From the NCBI GenBank assembly GCA_023420245.1, contig JAEZWL010000162.1, forward strand, positions 1-23,775: a DNA stretch of 23,775 bases, in the 5' to 3' direction. The notes below the pieces were generated by a model, which saw only the letters and a list, made by a program, of their open reading frames with translations, ran no database searches and was not told the DNA's origin. A program made the translations under genes and the position numbers. Shown one piece after another: positions 14,374 through 22,797 of this stretch (positions are counted from its first letter, which is position 1; every line of letters begins with the position of its first letter). The stretch is from Bacillota bacterium (GTDB taxonomy: Bacteria; Bacillota; Clostridia; Oscillospirales; Acutalibacteraceae).

Positions 14374-14379
14374 ATTATA
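14374..14379 (-). promoter_or_regulatory. Possible -10 box of the chemoreceptor gene
   Basis: Minus-strand TATAAT lies about 125 nt upstream of the ATG, without a convincing -35. No sigma-D style motility promoter (TAAA-N15-GCCGATAA) was found. The 322-bp gap 14250-14571 otherwise holds the leader ORF, a TATAGTCGAT half-site near 14455 and the terminator at 14479-14520. Confidence 0.3.
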
Positions 14380-14478
14380 GCTCTGCCAATTTATTTTTAA
14401 TTGTGTTTTCATAATTTCGACTGCGGCAATGAAAAAATAAGCAATTTTTTCCAATATAGTCGATTGCCTACAAAACAA

Positions 14479-14520
14479 AGAAACCCGAAAGGCCGTTGAA
14501 AAACAGCTTTTCGGGTTTCT
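14479..14520. terminator. Terminator after the lipoprotein gene
   Basis: A perfect 12-bp stem AGAAACCCGAAA / TTTCGGGTTTCT encloses an 18-nt loop, with T-rich flanks on both strands. It lies 51 nt after the lipoprotein stop and ahead of the chemoreceptor promoter, insulating the two. Confidence 0.85.
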
Positions 14521-14571
14521 CTCTTTTGAGACAAAATTGTCTATCTATTTGGTTTTAGCTTTACCAACATC

Positions 14572-14934
14572 TTAATCTCTTAATCCAACGCCTATGAGTT
14601 CATCAGTATTTTTATCGATAAACACAGAGATTGGTCCCAGTGCAACGTCATTGTTTGTGTGAAAAGTAACCATATAAGCATTTTTGCCTTCTGTACTCAC
14701 CACACCATTTGGACCTGCAACCAAATAGGTTCTCGAATGATCATCTTCTTCAACCTCCGCGTCCTTCCAGTTAACGATTGTTTTCTTCGTTCGTTCATCC
14801 AGATATTGGTACGCGATTTCTACAATATCTGAATCCGACTTTTTAATATTAGATTCTGTTATTTTATTTGCACATCCTGCAACCAGTAAAAGCACAAGTA
14901 TTAATAAGCATAAGGATGAACCTGCTTTTTTCAT
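14572..14934 (-). CDS. Small lipoprotein of unknown function
   Basis: A 120-residue secreted lipoprotein. The N-terminus MKKAGSSLCLLILVLLLVAGC is a type II signal peptide with lipobox LVAGC, so Cys21 would be lipidated and the protein anchored outside the membrane. The mature part begins with a helical stretch and continues with a beta-rich part (YLVAGPNGVVSTEGKNAYMV, then GPISVFIDKNTDELIGVGLRD), which recalls PepSY-like folds but is not close enough to name. The ATG at 14934 has a weak site upstream. It is a single gene with its own promoter and terminator. No family assigned. Confidence 0.8.
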   Translation of the reverse strand: MKKAGSSLCLLILVLLLVAGCANKITESNIKKSDSDIVEIAYQYLDERTKKTIVNWKDAEVEEDDHSRTYLVAGPNGVVSTEGKNAYMVTFHTNNDVALGPISVFIDKNTDELIGVGLRD

Positions 14935-14969
14935 GGCCGTAACCTGCCCTTTCCCAACTTCATAATTGA

Positions 14970-14997
14970 ATTATATCACAATGAGAAAAATCCGCAA
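14970..14997 (-). promoter_or_regulatory. Promoter of the lipoprotein gene
   Basis: Minus-strand TTGCGG (14997-14992), 16-bp spacer, and TATAAT (14975-14970), about 36 nt before the ATG. A ten-codon mini-ORF beginning ATGAAGTTG just downstream ends in a TGA that overlaps the lipoprotein ATG. Confidence 0.6.
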
Positions 14998-15056
14998 GCG
15001 ACTCATTAACTGTTACAAACAACGACCTTAACGGAAAGCTAAGATTCAAATGAAAT

Positions 15057-15102
15057 GAAAAAAACCGCATGAATAACTGAAACAATCCAGTACTCATGCG
15101 GT
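15057..15102. terminator. Terminator after tRNA-Leu
   Basis: ACCGCATGA pairs with TCATGCGGT across a 21-nt loop. On the minus strand a seven-T run follows, ending the tRNA transcript 11 nt past its CCA; the plus strand also has a CTTTTT tail. Confidence 0.88.
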
Positions 15103-15112
15103 CTTTTTAAGT

Positions 15113-15197
15113 TGGTGCGCGAGATGGGACTTGAACCCATACGTCATACAACACACGCCCCTCAAACGTGCCTGTCTGCCAGTTCCAGCACTCGCGC
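15113..15197 (-). tRNA. tRNA-Leu (anticodon GAG)
   Basis: The 85-nt minus-strand sequence folds as a type II tRNA. The acceptor stem is GCGCGAG / CTCGCGC, with CCA encoded. The D-arm is CTGGAACTGGCAGAC, as in leucine tRNAs. The anticodon stem CACGT / GCGTG carries loop TTGAGGG with anticodon GAG, a long variable arm of about 13 nt follows, and the T-arm is ATGGG-TTCAAGT-CCCAT. It reads CUC and CUU codons. It has its own promoter and terminator. Confidence 0.96.
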
Positions 15198-15212
15198 GAC
15201 TCAGCAAGATGT

Positions 15213-15242
15213 ATTATATCATTGCCTGTTGTCTTTTGTCAA
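15213..15242 (-). promoter_or_regulatory. Promoter of tRNA-Leu
   Basis: Minus-strand TTGACA (15242-15237), 18-bp spacer, and TATAAT (15218-15213), 16 nt before the mature tRNA 5' end and just past the rnmV stop. Confidence 0.85.
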
Positions 15243-15250
15243 CACTAATT

Positions 15251-15847
15251 CTAAGATTTTTCAAAAATTTTGTCGAGAAGCTTTTGAAATTCATCGTAGC
15301 TCATAATACTGTTCAAAACACCGACCAACGAGTTTACCGGCAAATGCTCCGGCAAAGAAAGCTCCCGCAATAATACCTGCCGCTTCTGCGCGCTGTTGTC
15401 GCCGCCGGAAAGCCCCGCCAGATACAAATCTGTTTTTGTAATTTTGCGCCCGGCTGGCGAGCCGTCGCTCCCACAGACCACTCCGGCACGCTTTAACGCG
15501 TCGAGAATGATTTTTACCGGAACTCCCTCCACGCCGAGCTTTCCCTCTTTGGAAGGTCGGTCCTTACGTCTTTCCTTCCCGAGGATATCCGGAATATAGG
15601 CGTGCCTGATTTTCTCCGGCGGGATGGAACCGGCAAGATAGTTGCGAATCATAAATCCCGCACCGTCGCTGTCGGTTAAAATCAGCAGCCCGCGCGAGTC
15701 GGCAAGGCGACGGATGAGCTCCATCTGTTTTTTATCACTGAATATCTGAAAACCGTTCGTTTCGATAATCAAGCCGTCGATCACCGAAGAAAGCTTGATC
15801 TTATCATATTTGCCCTCAACAATAACGGCCTCTTTTATTTTTATCAA
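15251..15847 (-). CDS. rnmV: Ribonuclease M5
   Basis: Toprim-domain nuclease that trims the 5S rRNA precursor, acting with ribosomal protein L18. It has 198 residues, within the family range. The Toprim glutamate lies in KEAVIVEGKYDKIKLSS at the N-terminus and the metal-binding DxD in LLILTDSDGAGFMIRNYL near residue 58. The segment IPDILGKERRKDRPSKEGKLGVEGV is a hallmark of RNase M5 and separates it from other small Toprim proteins. The start is TTG at 15847, which overlaps the holA stop as TTGA; AAGGAG lies inside the end of holA. It ends the alaS-to-rnmV cluster. Confidence 0.93.
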   Translation of the reverse strand: MIKIKEAVIVEGKYDKIKLSSVIDGLIIETNGFQIFSDKKQMELIRRLADSRGLLILTDSDGAGFMIRNYLAGSIPPEKIRHAYIPDILGKERRKDRPSKEGKLGVEGVPVKIILDALKRAGVVCGSDGSPAGRKITKTDLYLAGLSGGDNSAQKRQVLLRELSLPEHLPVNSLVGVLNSIMSYDEFQKLLDKIFEKS

Positions 15848-16893
15848 GCAATTCGCTCCTTTTCCGCAATCAATAACAGCTGCGCGATCAGTTTTTCCAT
15901 TGTGACCCGACGGTCTCCGCGTGCGCTTTTCAGGGCGACGTCGGCCTGCAAAAGAGTCTGAAGGCTCTCGCGAAGCATGGCGGTGGTAAGCTTTTTTGCG
16001 TCCCGCTCCGCGTTGGTTAGCCGGAATTCCTTGCGCGCGTAATCAAAATATTTTGCCGGCTCCATTACGCCGCTGCCGCTCTGAATGGAAGTCCTCACGC
16101 GGTACATATCGAGATAGGCGGAGGAAAGCACCGCCAGAACGGACACCGGCTCTTCATTCTGATAAAAAAGCAGGTCAAGTATCCCGTATGCCTTATCGTA
16201 TTCTCCCGCCAGAATTGCTTTGGAAAGGTCGTAAACCCTTGCCTCAAGGTTTTTCACCACCAGCCGGTCAATGACCTGCGGCGTGATCTCTCCTTCCTTT
16301 ACAAACGAACACAGCTTCTCCAATTCGTTAAAAAGCGTTTGAAGGTCGTTTCCGCTGTAGCGGATAATTCTTTCCGCAGCCTGCCGGGAGAGCGCACAGC
16401 CCCGTTTGGAGGCAGAAGAGCACAAGAGCTTTTCCAGCTCCGCGCCGGTTCGTCTTTTTAATTGAATACTGATTCCCTTCTGGTTCGCCAGAGTGATAAA
16501 CTTCTTCCACTTTTTATCCGCTCTGGAGTCAATTTGCAATGTCGGAAGGTAAATAATAAGTACCGTTGTTTCCGGGATATTTTCCAACAGCTCGTTCAGC
16601 TTGTCGAATTCCTGCGCGCGAAGACCTTCCACATCCAAATCGGATATCGCGACGCATTTTCGCTCCGCCATAAACGGCAGCGCCTCCACCGCCTCAAAAA
16701 TATCGTCGATTGCGGCTCCGCTCTCAAATCGCTGATAATTAAAATCCTCAAAGGCGGTGCCTTTTGTTTTGGAAATCAGCTTTTGCGCGTAATACCCGAC
16801 CAGATATTTTTCTTCGCCATACAGAAAATACAAATTGGAAAAGCTTGATTTTTCAAGCTGCTTCTTAAAATCCGACTCCGTAATCTCCGGCAT
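15844..16893 (-). CDS. holA: DNA polymerase III subunit delta
   Basis: Clamp-loader delta subunit, which opens the sliding clamp during loading. The 349 residues match HolA. The N-terminal FSNLYFLYGEEKYLVGYYAQKL is the recognisable start, followed by the degenerate AAA+ domain (ETTVLIIYLPTLQ) without a Walker A motif, as expected for delta, and the collar-domain helices IIRYSGNDLQTLFNELEKLCSFV and VYDLSKAILAGEYDKAYGIL. The ATG at 16893 follows AGGAGG by 7 nt. It begins one base after the comEC stop and overlaps rnmV by 4 nt. A holA gene beside comEC is a frequent arrangement in Firmicutes. Confidence 0.94.
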   Translation of the reverse strand: MPEITESDFKKQLEKSSFSNLYFLYGEEKYLVGYYAQKLISKTKGTAFEDFNYQRFESGAAIDDIFEAVEALPFMAERKCVAISDLDVEGLRAQEFDKLNELLENIPETTVLIIYLPTLQIDSRADKKWKKFITLANQKGISIQLKRRTGAELEKLLCSSASKRGCALSRQAAERIIRYSGNDLQTLFNELEKLCSFVKEGEITPQVIDRLVVKNLEARVYDLSKAILAGEYDKAYGILDLLFYQNEEPVSVLAVLSSAYLDMYRVRTSIQSGSGVMEPAKYFDYARKEFRLTNAERDAKKLTTAMLRESLQTLLQADVALKSARGDRRVTMEKLIAQLLLIAEKERIA

Positions 16894-16894
16894 T

Positions 16895-19120
16895 TTATTC
16901 CCTCCTTATTTTTAATATCCTGTCATCCTTCAGCTCTAAAACAATATTTCCCGCGCCAGCGGTCGCCAGCGGATGAAGCGGGCGCGCCTGCGTATCGCTC
17001 TTTTGCAAGCCTTCCTCATCCACGGTCAAAACAGTATAGAACGGTTTCGGAGACACGGTGCAGTCGGGAACCGCACCTGTAATCAGAAAGTCCGAGCCAA
17101 GCCAGTCCGGCGGCAAGGCGGCATAATCAACTCCCTCCGGGCAAACCAGAGCCGTAATTTGGTTGACCGTGATACGCGTAGCGTTGGTCTGCCCCGACGA
17201 TACGGTCAGCAATTCCGTATGATTCCAGAGCTTTGATTCTGATTTTTTCTGAAACTCGCTGACCGTTTTTATCTTAGAAATTTCTTTCTGCAAAAAATCA
17301 TCCGGATATTCGGACTCCTGCATCACCAGATGCTCGGGGCGGAACGCCTGTATCAGCTCCGAGCAGTTCTTCAATTCCTCTTTTCCTTGCGTCAGCGGCT
17401 GAATATAATCCAATTTCGTAATTCCCTGACTTCTCAGATAACTGCCGATCGGATTAGAGGAAAAGCCACCGCAACCGATTACCGCAGCATGACCGTTGCG
17501 CGTGAGTACAACGGTCTGTGCATTCCCGACATCAAGCACGGCCAAACGCGTCACGTCACGTACGGAAACCTGGTAGGACAGGATGCCGGTAAGCAACAAT
17601 ATGGCGGAAAGCCAGGCGGAAACCTGAAACAGGCGATTTGACCTGCGAATCAGGATGGTTACCGCAAACAGCAGAATGCTGCCGGAAAGCCAGATCAACA
17701 CAAACCCGTAGGAGGCTGACACGCTCGCGTAGGGAATCTGGGCGAGCCAATGGGCGCTCGCCTGCATATATTTCGCAAGCAGACCCGAAATCAGGGCGAA
17801 CGGCAGGGCAAGATAGGATTGCGGCGCGATGAGGTTCAAAACGGACGCAACCGCCGCGAAATTCATCATCAGGGTTGACGGTACCAATTCCAAAAGATTG
17901 GAAAAGAGGGAGATCAGCGTCACGCTCCGGAACGACAGGATAACAATCGGCAAGGTGAACAGAGTCGCTCCGACGGTTGTAGCGACAACACCGTTGAACC
18001 CGTGTATCAATGGTTGCAATGCTTTTATTTTATCACATTTTTCGTCCAGAAAACACGTTATTTTGCCCGAACACAGAATCAATCCGAGCGTTGCCGAAAA
18101 GGAGAGCAGCAATCCAATATCCGCCGCGGCAAACGGATTGGAAAGCCCGATCAGCAGAACCGCCGCCCCCAGCGAGGTTAACGCGTCCGGCTTTCGGGAA
18201 AGGAGCATTCCGCCAAGGTAAAGCAGGCACATCACACCGCTGCGCGTTACCGAGGGTACAAAACAGGTAATTGCCATAAACACCACAACACCGCCGGAAG
18301 CGAGGGCTGCCGCCAGCTTTTTTGGAAGCTTTAAAAAAAGGAACAGCATCAGAAGAAGCTCCGCCATCGTCGCCATATGCAGCCCGGAAACCGACAGGAT
18401 GTGGGAAATTCCGATTACCCGGAAGTCTGAGGATACCTGCGAGGAAAGGCTAGTCTGGTCGCCGAAAAGAACGCCGTTCACCAAATCCGCCTCCTGCCGG
18501 GGGAGCATGGCGCGAACGGACTTTAAAAGCGCCGAACGCAGACACAGCGCGTAGTAATACGGTGGTTTCTCCGTAGGCGGCGTTACCTGAACCGCTTCAT
18601 ATTCATACAGGTAGCCAAACATGGTTATCCCCTTGGAAGCGTAATAGGAACGCGAGGTATAGCCTTCGCCGCCGCTGGGGACAAAAAGATGCACCTTGCC
18701 CTTGATCTGGGAATAAGGCTCCGCGCGCAAGGCATTCTGCGACGAGAGGCGGATTTTCATCGGAATCTGCCCTTTCGCGCCGGAAATACTCCTGATTTCC
18801 ACCTCATAATAATTGCGGTTATACGCCCGATACGGAAGCTCGCAGATGACCCCGTCAATCACCGCGTCCTTACCATCCAGCCGTGCGGTCATATCCGTAA
18901 CCGCTGTGCTGCTGCCGGAGAAACAACCGAACGCCAGTGCAGCGGTCAAAAACACCAAGGGAAACACGCCGGTCACCCGCGTCTTTTTATTCAGTGCCGC
19001 AGCCAGAAAGCCGGCAAGGCAGACACACGCCAGAACAAGCGAAACCTGCGCGCCAAAATAAACAGCGACCGCCAAGGTCAGCAGATACGTAAAACCCACC
19101 AACGCCAGCGGCCGCTTCAT
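16895..19120 (-). CDS. comEC: ComEC/Rec2-family DNA uptake channel with degenerate C-terminal domain
   Basis: Polytopic membrane protein of 741 residues, the channel that carries single-stranded DNA across the membrane during transformation. The N-terminal DUF4131-like part (about 1-180) holds the first helices and an OB-like segment. The Competence domain (about 200-500) contains the hallmark FRVIGISHILSVSGLHM and many helices. The C-terminal part (about 525-741) corresponds to the metallo-beta-lactamase-like domain but is degenerate: LDVGQGDA reads LDVGNAQT, the DTGG strand reads GCGG, and the HxDxDH metal site is replaced by LTQGKEEL. Metal-dependent nuclease activity is therefore unlikely. 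The ATG at 19120 follows GGAGG by 7 nt. Other competence genes are not visible. Confidence 0.92.
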   Translation of the reverse strand: MKRPLALVGFTYLLTLAVAVYFGAQVSLVLACVCLAGFLAAALNKKTRVTGVFPLVFLTAALAFGCFSGSSTAVTDMTARLDGKDAVIDGVICELPYRAYNRNYYEVEIRSISGAKGQIPMKIRLSSQNALRAEPYSQIKGKVHLFVPSGGEGYTSRSYYASKGITMFGYLYEYEAVQVTPPTEKPPYYYALCLRSALLKSVRAMLPRQEADLVNGVLFGDQTSLSSQVSSDFRVIGISHILSVSGLHMATMAELLLMLFLFLKLPKKLAAALASGGVVVFMAITCFVPSVTRSGVMCLLYLGGMLLSRKPDALTSLGAAVLLIGLSNPFAAADIGLLLSFSATLGLILCSGKITCFLDEKCDKIKALQPLIHGFNGVVATTVGATLFTLPIVILSFRSVTLISLFSNLLELVPSTLMMNFAAVASVLNLIAPQSYLALPFALISGLLAKYMQASAHWLAQIPYASVSASYGFVLIWLSGSILLFAVTILIRRSNRLFQVSAWLSAILLLTGILSYQVSVRDVTRLAVLDVGNAQTVVLTRNGHAAVIGCGGFSSNPIGSYLRSQGITKLDYIQPLTQGKEELKNCSELIQAFRPEHLVMQESEYPDDFLQKEISKIKTVSEFQKKSESKLWNHTELLTVSSGQTNATRITVNQITALVCPEGVDYAALPPDWLGSDFLITGAVPDCTVSPKPFYTVLTVDEEGLQKSDTQARPLHPLATAGAGNIVLELKDDRILKIRRE

Positions 19121-19140
19121 ATCGTTTCCTCCGAGAAAAA

Positions 19141-19680
19141 TTACTTAAAGAAAAGCGGAAGGTAATCCAGATAAATGATATCCTCCCGATCCTTTGCATC
19201 GCCTTCCGCGAGAACGCAGGCGCGACCCACGATGTTGCCGCCAAACTGCTTTACAAGGCTTTCCATCGCGGCCAATGACTCGCCGGTACTGATTACATCG
19301 TCAACAATCAGCACACGCTTGCCGTTCAGACCCTTGTAATCGTCTTCGGAAAGGTACAGCTTCTGTACGTGGTCAGTCGTAATGGATTTCACTTCCACAT
19401 GAATCGGATTGCGCATATATGCCTTAACACTTTTGCGGGCCACGATGTATCTCCCGCAGCCCTGGCGCGCCATCTCATAGCAGAGCGGAATCCCCTTTGT
19501 TTCAGCCGTAACCACAACATCGTGCTCCGGGCATTTTGCCAGCAGAGCCGTGGCTGTTTTTTCCGTGATCTCTACATCGCCCAGCATTACAAAGCCCGCA
19601 ATGTCCAGCGTATCGCTGATAGGACAAATCGGCAGCTCGCGTTTACAGCCGGCGATCGTCATTTTATAATACTCACCCAT
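19141..19680 (-). CDS. Phosphoribosyltransferase family protein (purine-type)
   Basis: A 179-residue type I phosphoribosyltransferase. The PRPP loop KRVLIVDDVISTGESLAAME is exact, and VVVTAETKGIPLCYEMARQ and YIVARKSVKAYM match the adenine/xanthine-type group. Its likely reaction is PRPP plus a purine base to a nucleotide, but the base is unclear; the N-terminal part (CPISDTLDIAGFVMLGDVE) differs from canonical Apt. I start at the ATG at 19680 (MGEYYKMTIAG), which fits relatives I recall; an upstream TTG at 19731 is also open, and an ATG at 19662 is possible. It sits 51 nt behind the HIT gene and 20 nt before comEC. Confidence 0.85.
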   Translation of the reverse strand: MGEYYKMTIAGCKRELPICPISDTLDIAGFVMLGDVEITEKTATALLAKCPEHDVVVTAETKGIPLCYEMARQGCGRYIVARKSVKAYMRNPIHVEVKSITTDHVQKLYLSEDDYKGLNGKRVLIVDDVISTGESLAAMESLVKQFGGNIVGRACVLAEGDAKDREDIIYLDYLPLFFK

Positions 19681-19731
19681 AAACCTAATCGACCTTTCAA
19701 AATTGGATGATACAAGCAGAGTGACCGTCAA

Positions 19732-20070
19732 TCAGCCCGGAGGCCACTTCATGGAACGACCGCCAAGCAGATGGAAATGAAGATGCGGCACACTTTGACC
19801 GCCGTCCTTGCCGGTGTTCGCAACCATGCGGAAGCCCTCCGCCAGATTGTTTTCTTCCGCCAGCCTGGCGGCTACCTCAAAGATATGGGCGATAACCGCG
19901 CTGTTCTGCGGCGTAATTTCCGCTACGGAAGAAATATGCTGCTTGGGTATAATTAACAGATGCACCGGCGCCTGCGGCTCCAAATCGTAAAAGGCAAGAA
20001 CCTTTTCATCCTCATATGCTTTTTTGCTGGGAATCTCACCGTTTGCTATTTTACAAAAGACACAATCCAT
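19732..20070 (-). CDS. HIT family (Hint-like) nucleotide hydrolase
   Basis: A 112-residue histidine-triad protein; members hydrolyse adenosine phosphoramidates or related nucleotides. The catalytic triad HLHFHLLGG lies near the C-terminus with the preceding TGKDGGQSVP, and the N-terminal CVFCKIANGEIPS is the Hint signature with two cysteines. The ATG at 20070 follows AAGGAGG by 7 nt. It lies 38 nt behind alaS and has a probable promoter within the alaS end. The cellular substrate is unknown. Confidence 0.94.
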   Translation of the reverse strand: MDCVFCKIANGEIPSKKAYEDEKVLAFYDLEPQAPVHLLIIPKQHISSVAEITPQNSAVIAHIFEVAARLAEENNLAEGFRMVANTGKDGGQSVPHLHFHLLGGRSMKWPPG

Positions 20071-20099
20071 TCTGATTCCTCCTTTGAAGCACAATAGCT

Positions 20100-20128
20100 A
20101 TTATAGTATTATTTTACCATGTTCGCAA
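20100..20128 (-). promoter_or_regulatory. Internal promoter for the HIT-to-rnmV genes
   Basis: Minus-strand TTGCGA (20128-20123), 17-bp spacer, and TATAAT (20105-20100) overlap the alaS stop region. It would free the downstream genes from T-box control. Confidence 0.6.
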
Positions 20129-22739
20129 CAATTTTTTCCACAGAAGCAAGCGCTTCTCCAAGCTTGCTCAAATCCTTTGCGCCAGCCATCGCGCTGTCCG
20201 GCTTCCCGCCGCCGTTACCGCCCGCAATCTGCGCTACCTGGCGCACGATCTGCCCCGCGTTAACTCCCTTTTGCAAAGCGTCCTTTGCCACACAGGCGGC
20301 AATATTTGCTTTCCCGTCGTTGATTCCTGCCAGAACGGCAACCATGTTCGGGGCGTGGTCGCGTATTTTATCGCACATCGCGCGCAGAGCGTTCGGTTCC
20401 GTACCGTTAAAGGTGCCGGTAATAATCTGAACGCCCGCAACCTCCTTTGCACCCGCGAACAGACCGTCAATTTGCAGAGCGGCCAGCTTGGAGTTGAGCG
20501 TTTCGATGGTTCTGTCTTTTTCTTTCAGCTCGGCGGAAAGCTGCGCGGCCTTCTGAACCAAATCAGAAGCGCTGTTTAGCTTAAGCGCGGCAGCGGTCTC
20601 CTCGATTTCCTGTACCTTTTTATTCAGAAGCGAAAGCACACCGGCTCCGGTTACGCCCTCAATCCGGCGTACACCAGCCGCCACGGAGCTTTCGGAAACA
20701 ATCTTAAATAGTCCGATTTTCGCGGTGTTATCGATATGGGTACCGCCGCAGAACTCCCTTGAGAAATCCGAAACGGTCACCACGCGGACAATTTTACCGT
20801 ATTTTTCGCCGAACAAAGCCATGGCACCGAGCTTTTTGGCCTCTTCAATGGGCATTTCACGGGATTCCACTTCTGCGCCGCTTAAAATAACATCATTGAC
20901 AAGCGATTCCACCTTTTGGATTTCATCCTTCGTCAGAGCGGAGAAATGGGTAAAGTCAAAACGAACGTGCTGCTCGTTGACAAGCTGACCGGCCTGCTCG
21001 ACATGGTCGCCCAAAACCTTCCGCAGCGAAGCCTGAAGCAGGTGAGCGGAGGTATGATTGCGCATAATGGACAGGCGGCGTTTGGTATCGATGGAGGCTC
21101 TGACTTCTTCGCCGACGGTGATCTGTCCTGCGGTAACAACCGCGTGGTGCAGGAAATTCTTCGCATGATTCTTGGTGGTGTTCTTTACCTCGAGAATCGC
21201 GTCCGCCGATTCAACGGCGCCCGTATCGCCGACCTGACCGCCGCTTTCCGCGTAAAACGCGGTGCGGTCGAGAACCAGAGTAATATCATCCCCGGCGGTA
21301 GCGGTTTCCACCCGCTCGCCGTCCTTTACGATGGCAAGCACCTTTGCCTTGGTTTCGTATTGCTGATACCCGAAGAACTCAGTCTCCGGGATACCCTCAA
21401 GCAAATCGCTCTCGCCTTCCCAAGCATCCGCGCCCGCATTCTTTCTTGCGGCCCTCGCGCGCTCGCGCTGTTCCAGCATCAGGCGGCGGAACTCCTCCTC
21501 GTCTACGGTCATGCCGCGCTCCGCGACGATTTCCTTGGTGAGGTCAAGCGGGAAGCCGTAGGTGTCGTTCAGGCGGAACGCGTCCGCGCCGGAGAATACT
21601 TTATCCTTTGCGCTATCAATATACTGATTCAACAGCTGCAAGCCCTGATCGATGGTCTTGGCAAAGCTTTCTTCTTCGACGCCGATCAGCTTGGTAATCA
21701 TCGCGCGTTTTTCGTTCAGCTCCGGATAAGCGCCCTTATTTTCGTCGATCACCGTATTGGCGACCTCCGCAAGGAAGGTACGGTCAATGCCGAGCAAACG
21801 CCCGTGGCGCGCCGCGCGGCGGAGCAGACGGCGCAGAACATAGCCCCTGCCCTCGTTGGAAGGCATAACGCCGTCACCGATCATCACGGTTGTGCTGCGA
21901 ATATGGTCGGTGATGACACGCAGGGAGATATCCTTTTTCGGGTCGTCCCCGTATTTTACGCCGGCAATCCGGCAGATGTGCTTCATAATATTCTGAACGG
22001 TATCGACAAGGAAGAGGTTATCCACGCCCTGCATGATGCAGGCAAGGCGCTCCAGACCCATGCCGGTATCGATGTTCGGATGATCCATCGGCGGGTAATT
22101 GCCTTTTCCGTCACTGTTGAACTGGGAAAATACAACGTTCCAGAATTCCACATAACGGTCGCAGTCACAGCCCACACCGCAGGTCGGGGAGCCGCAGCCG
22201 TACTGTTCGCCGCGATCAAAATAGATTTCGGAGCAGGGACCGCAGGGACCCGAGCCATGCTCCCAGAAATTATCTTCCTTGCCCAAACGGACAATGCGGG
22301 AAGGATCAACGCCGACTTCCTTCGTCCAGATTTCAAACGCCTGATCATCATCGGTATAGATGGTAACCCAGAGCCTGTCCACGGGCATTTCGAGCACCTT
22401 GGTACAGAATTCCCACGCCCACGCGGTGGCCTCGTGTTTGAAGTAATCGCCGAACGAAAAATTGCCGAGCATTTCAAAATAGGTGCCGTGGCGCGCGGTG
22501 ATACCGACGCGCTCGATATCCGGTGTACGAATGCATTTCTGGCAGGTGGTTACCCTCTTGCGCGGAGGAGTCACCTCGCCGGTAAAATATTTTTTCATCG
22601 GCGCCATACCGGAATTAATCAGCAGTAAGCTGTTGTCATCCTTCGGGATCAGAGGGAAGCTTTGCAGCCTCAAATGTCCCTTTGACTCAAAGAACGAAAG
22701 ATACTTTTCACGCAGTTCGTTTAAACCTGTCCATTCCAT
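20109..22739 (-). CDS. alaS: Alanine-tRNA ligase
   Basis: Class II synthetase of 876 residues, normal for AlaRS. The N-terminal catalytic domain contains LLINSGMAPMKKYFTG, KCIRTPDIERVG and SGPCGPCSEIYFDRG. The editing domain has both zinc-site elements, HTSAH (562-566) and CGGTH (664-668), so it should clear mischarged Ser and Gly. The C-Ala/DHHA1 region ends with GGNGGGKPDSAMAGAKD, as usual. A run of cysteines (GCGSPTCGVGCDCD, about 181-194) in the catalytic domain is characteristic of many bacterial AlaRS. The ATG at 22739 follows GGAG by 8 nt. It is controlled by an upstream T-box riboswitch. Confidence 0.98.
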   Translation of the reverse strand: MEWTGLNELREKYLSFFESKGHLRLQSFPLIPKDDNSLLLINSGMAPMKKYFTGEVTPPRKRVTTCQKCIRTPDIERVGITARHGTYFEMLGNFSFGDYFKHEATAWAWEFCTKVLEMPVDRLWVTIYTDDDQAFEIWTKEVGVDPSRIVRLGKEDNFWEHGSGPCGPCSEIYFDRGEQYGCGSPTCGVGCDCDRYVEFWNVVFSQFNSDGKGNYPPMDHPNIDTGMGLERLACIMQGVDNLFLVDTVQNIMKHICRIAGVKYGDDPKKDISLRVITDHIRSTTVMIGDGVMPSNEGRGYVLRRLLRRAARHGRLLGIDRTFLAEVANTVIDENKGAYPELNEKRAMITKLIGVEEESFAKTIDQGLQLLNQYIDSAKDKVFSGADAFRLNDTYGFPLDLTKEIVAERGMTVDEEEFRRLMLEQRERARAARKNAGADAWEGESDLLEGIPETEFFGYQQYETKAKVLAIVKDGERVETATAGDDITLVLDRTAFYAESGGQVGDTGAVESADAILEVKNTTKNHAKNFLHHAVVTAGQITVGEEVRASIDTKRRLSIMRNHTSAHLLQASLRKVLGDHVEQAGQLVNEQHVRFDFTHFSALTKDEIQKVESLVNDVILSGAEVESREMPIEEAKKLGAMALFGEKYGKIVRVVTVSDFSREFCGGTHIDNTAKIGLFKIVSESSVAAGVRRIEGVTGAGVLSLLNKKVQEIEETAAALKLNSASDLVQKAAQLSAELKEKDRTIETLNSKLAALQIDGLFAGAKEVAGVQIITGTFNGTEPNALRAMCDKIRDHAPNMVAVLAGINDGKANIAACVAKDALQKGVNAGQIVRQVAQIAGGNGGGKPDSAMAGAKDLSKLGEALASVEKIVANMVK

Positions 22740-22797
22740 TTAAAAAACTCCATTCCGCCCACCGGCAAAATAATATGACTTGAGACACGGGTTTTCC

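Noticed and set aside
18010..18270. Plus-strand frames within comEC and holA (many of 60-130 codons)
   Set aside because: All are antisense shadows without ribosome binding sites; the minus-strand genes are well supported.
20916..22628. 570-codon open frame on the plus strand
   Set aside because: Lies wholly antisense to alaS, which has full family similarity; long antisense frames are common over GC-rich coding sequence, and this one has no ribosome binding site or recognisable motif.
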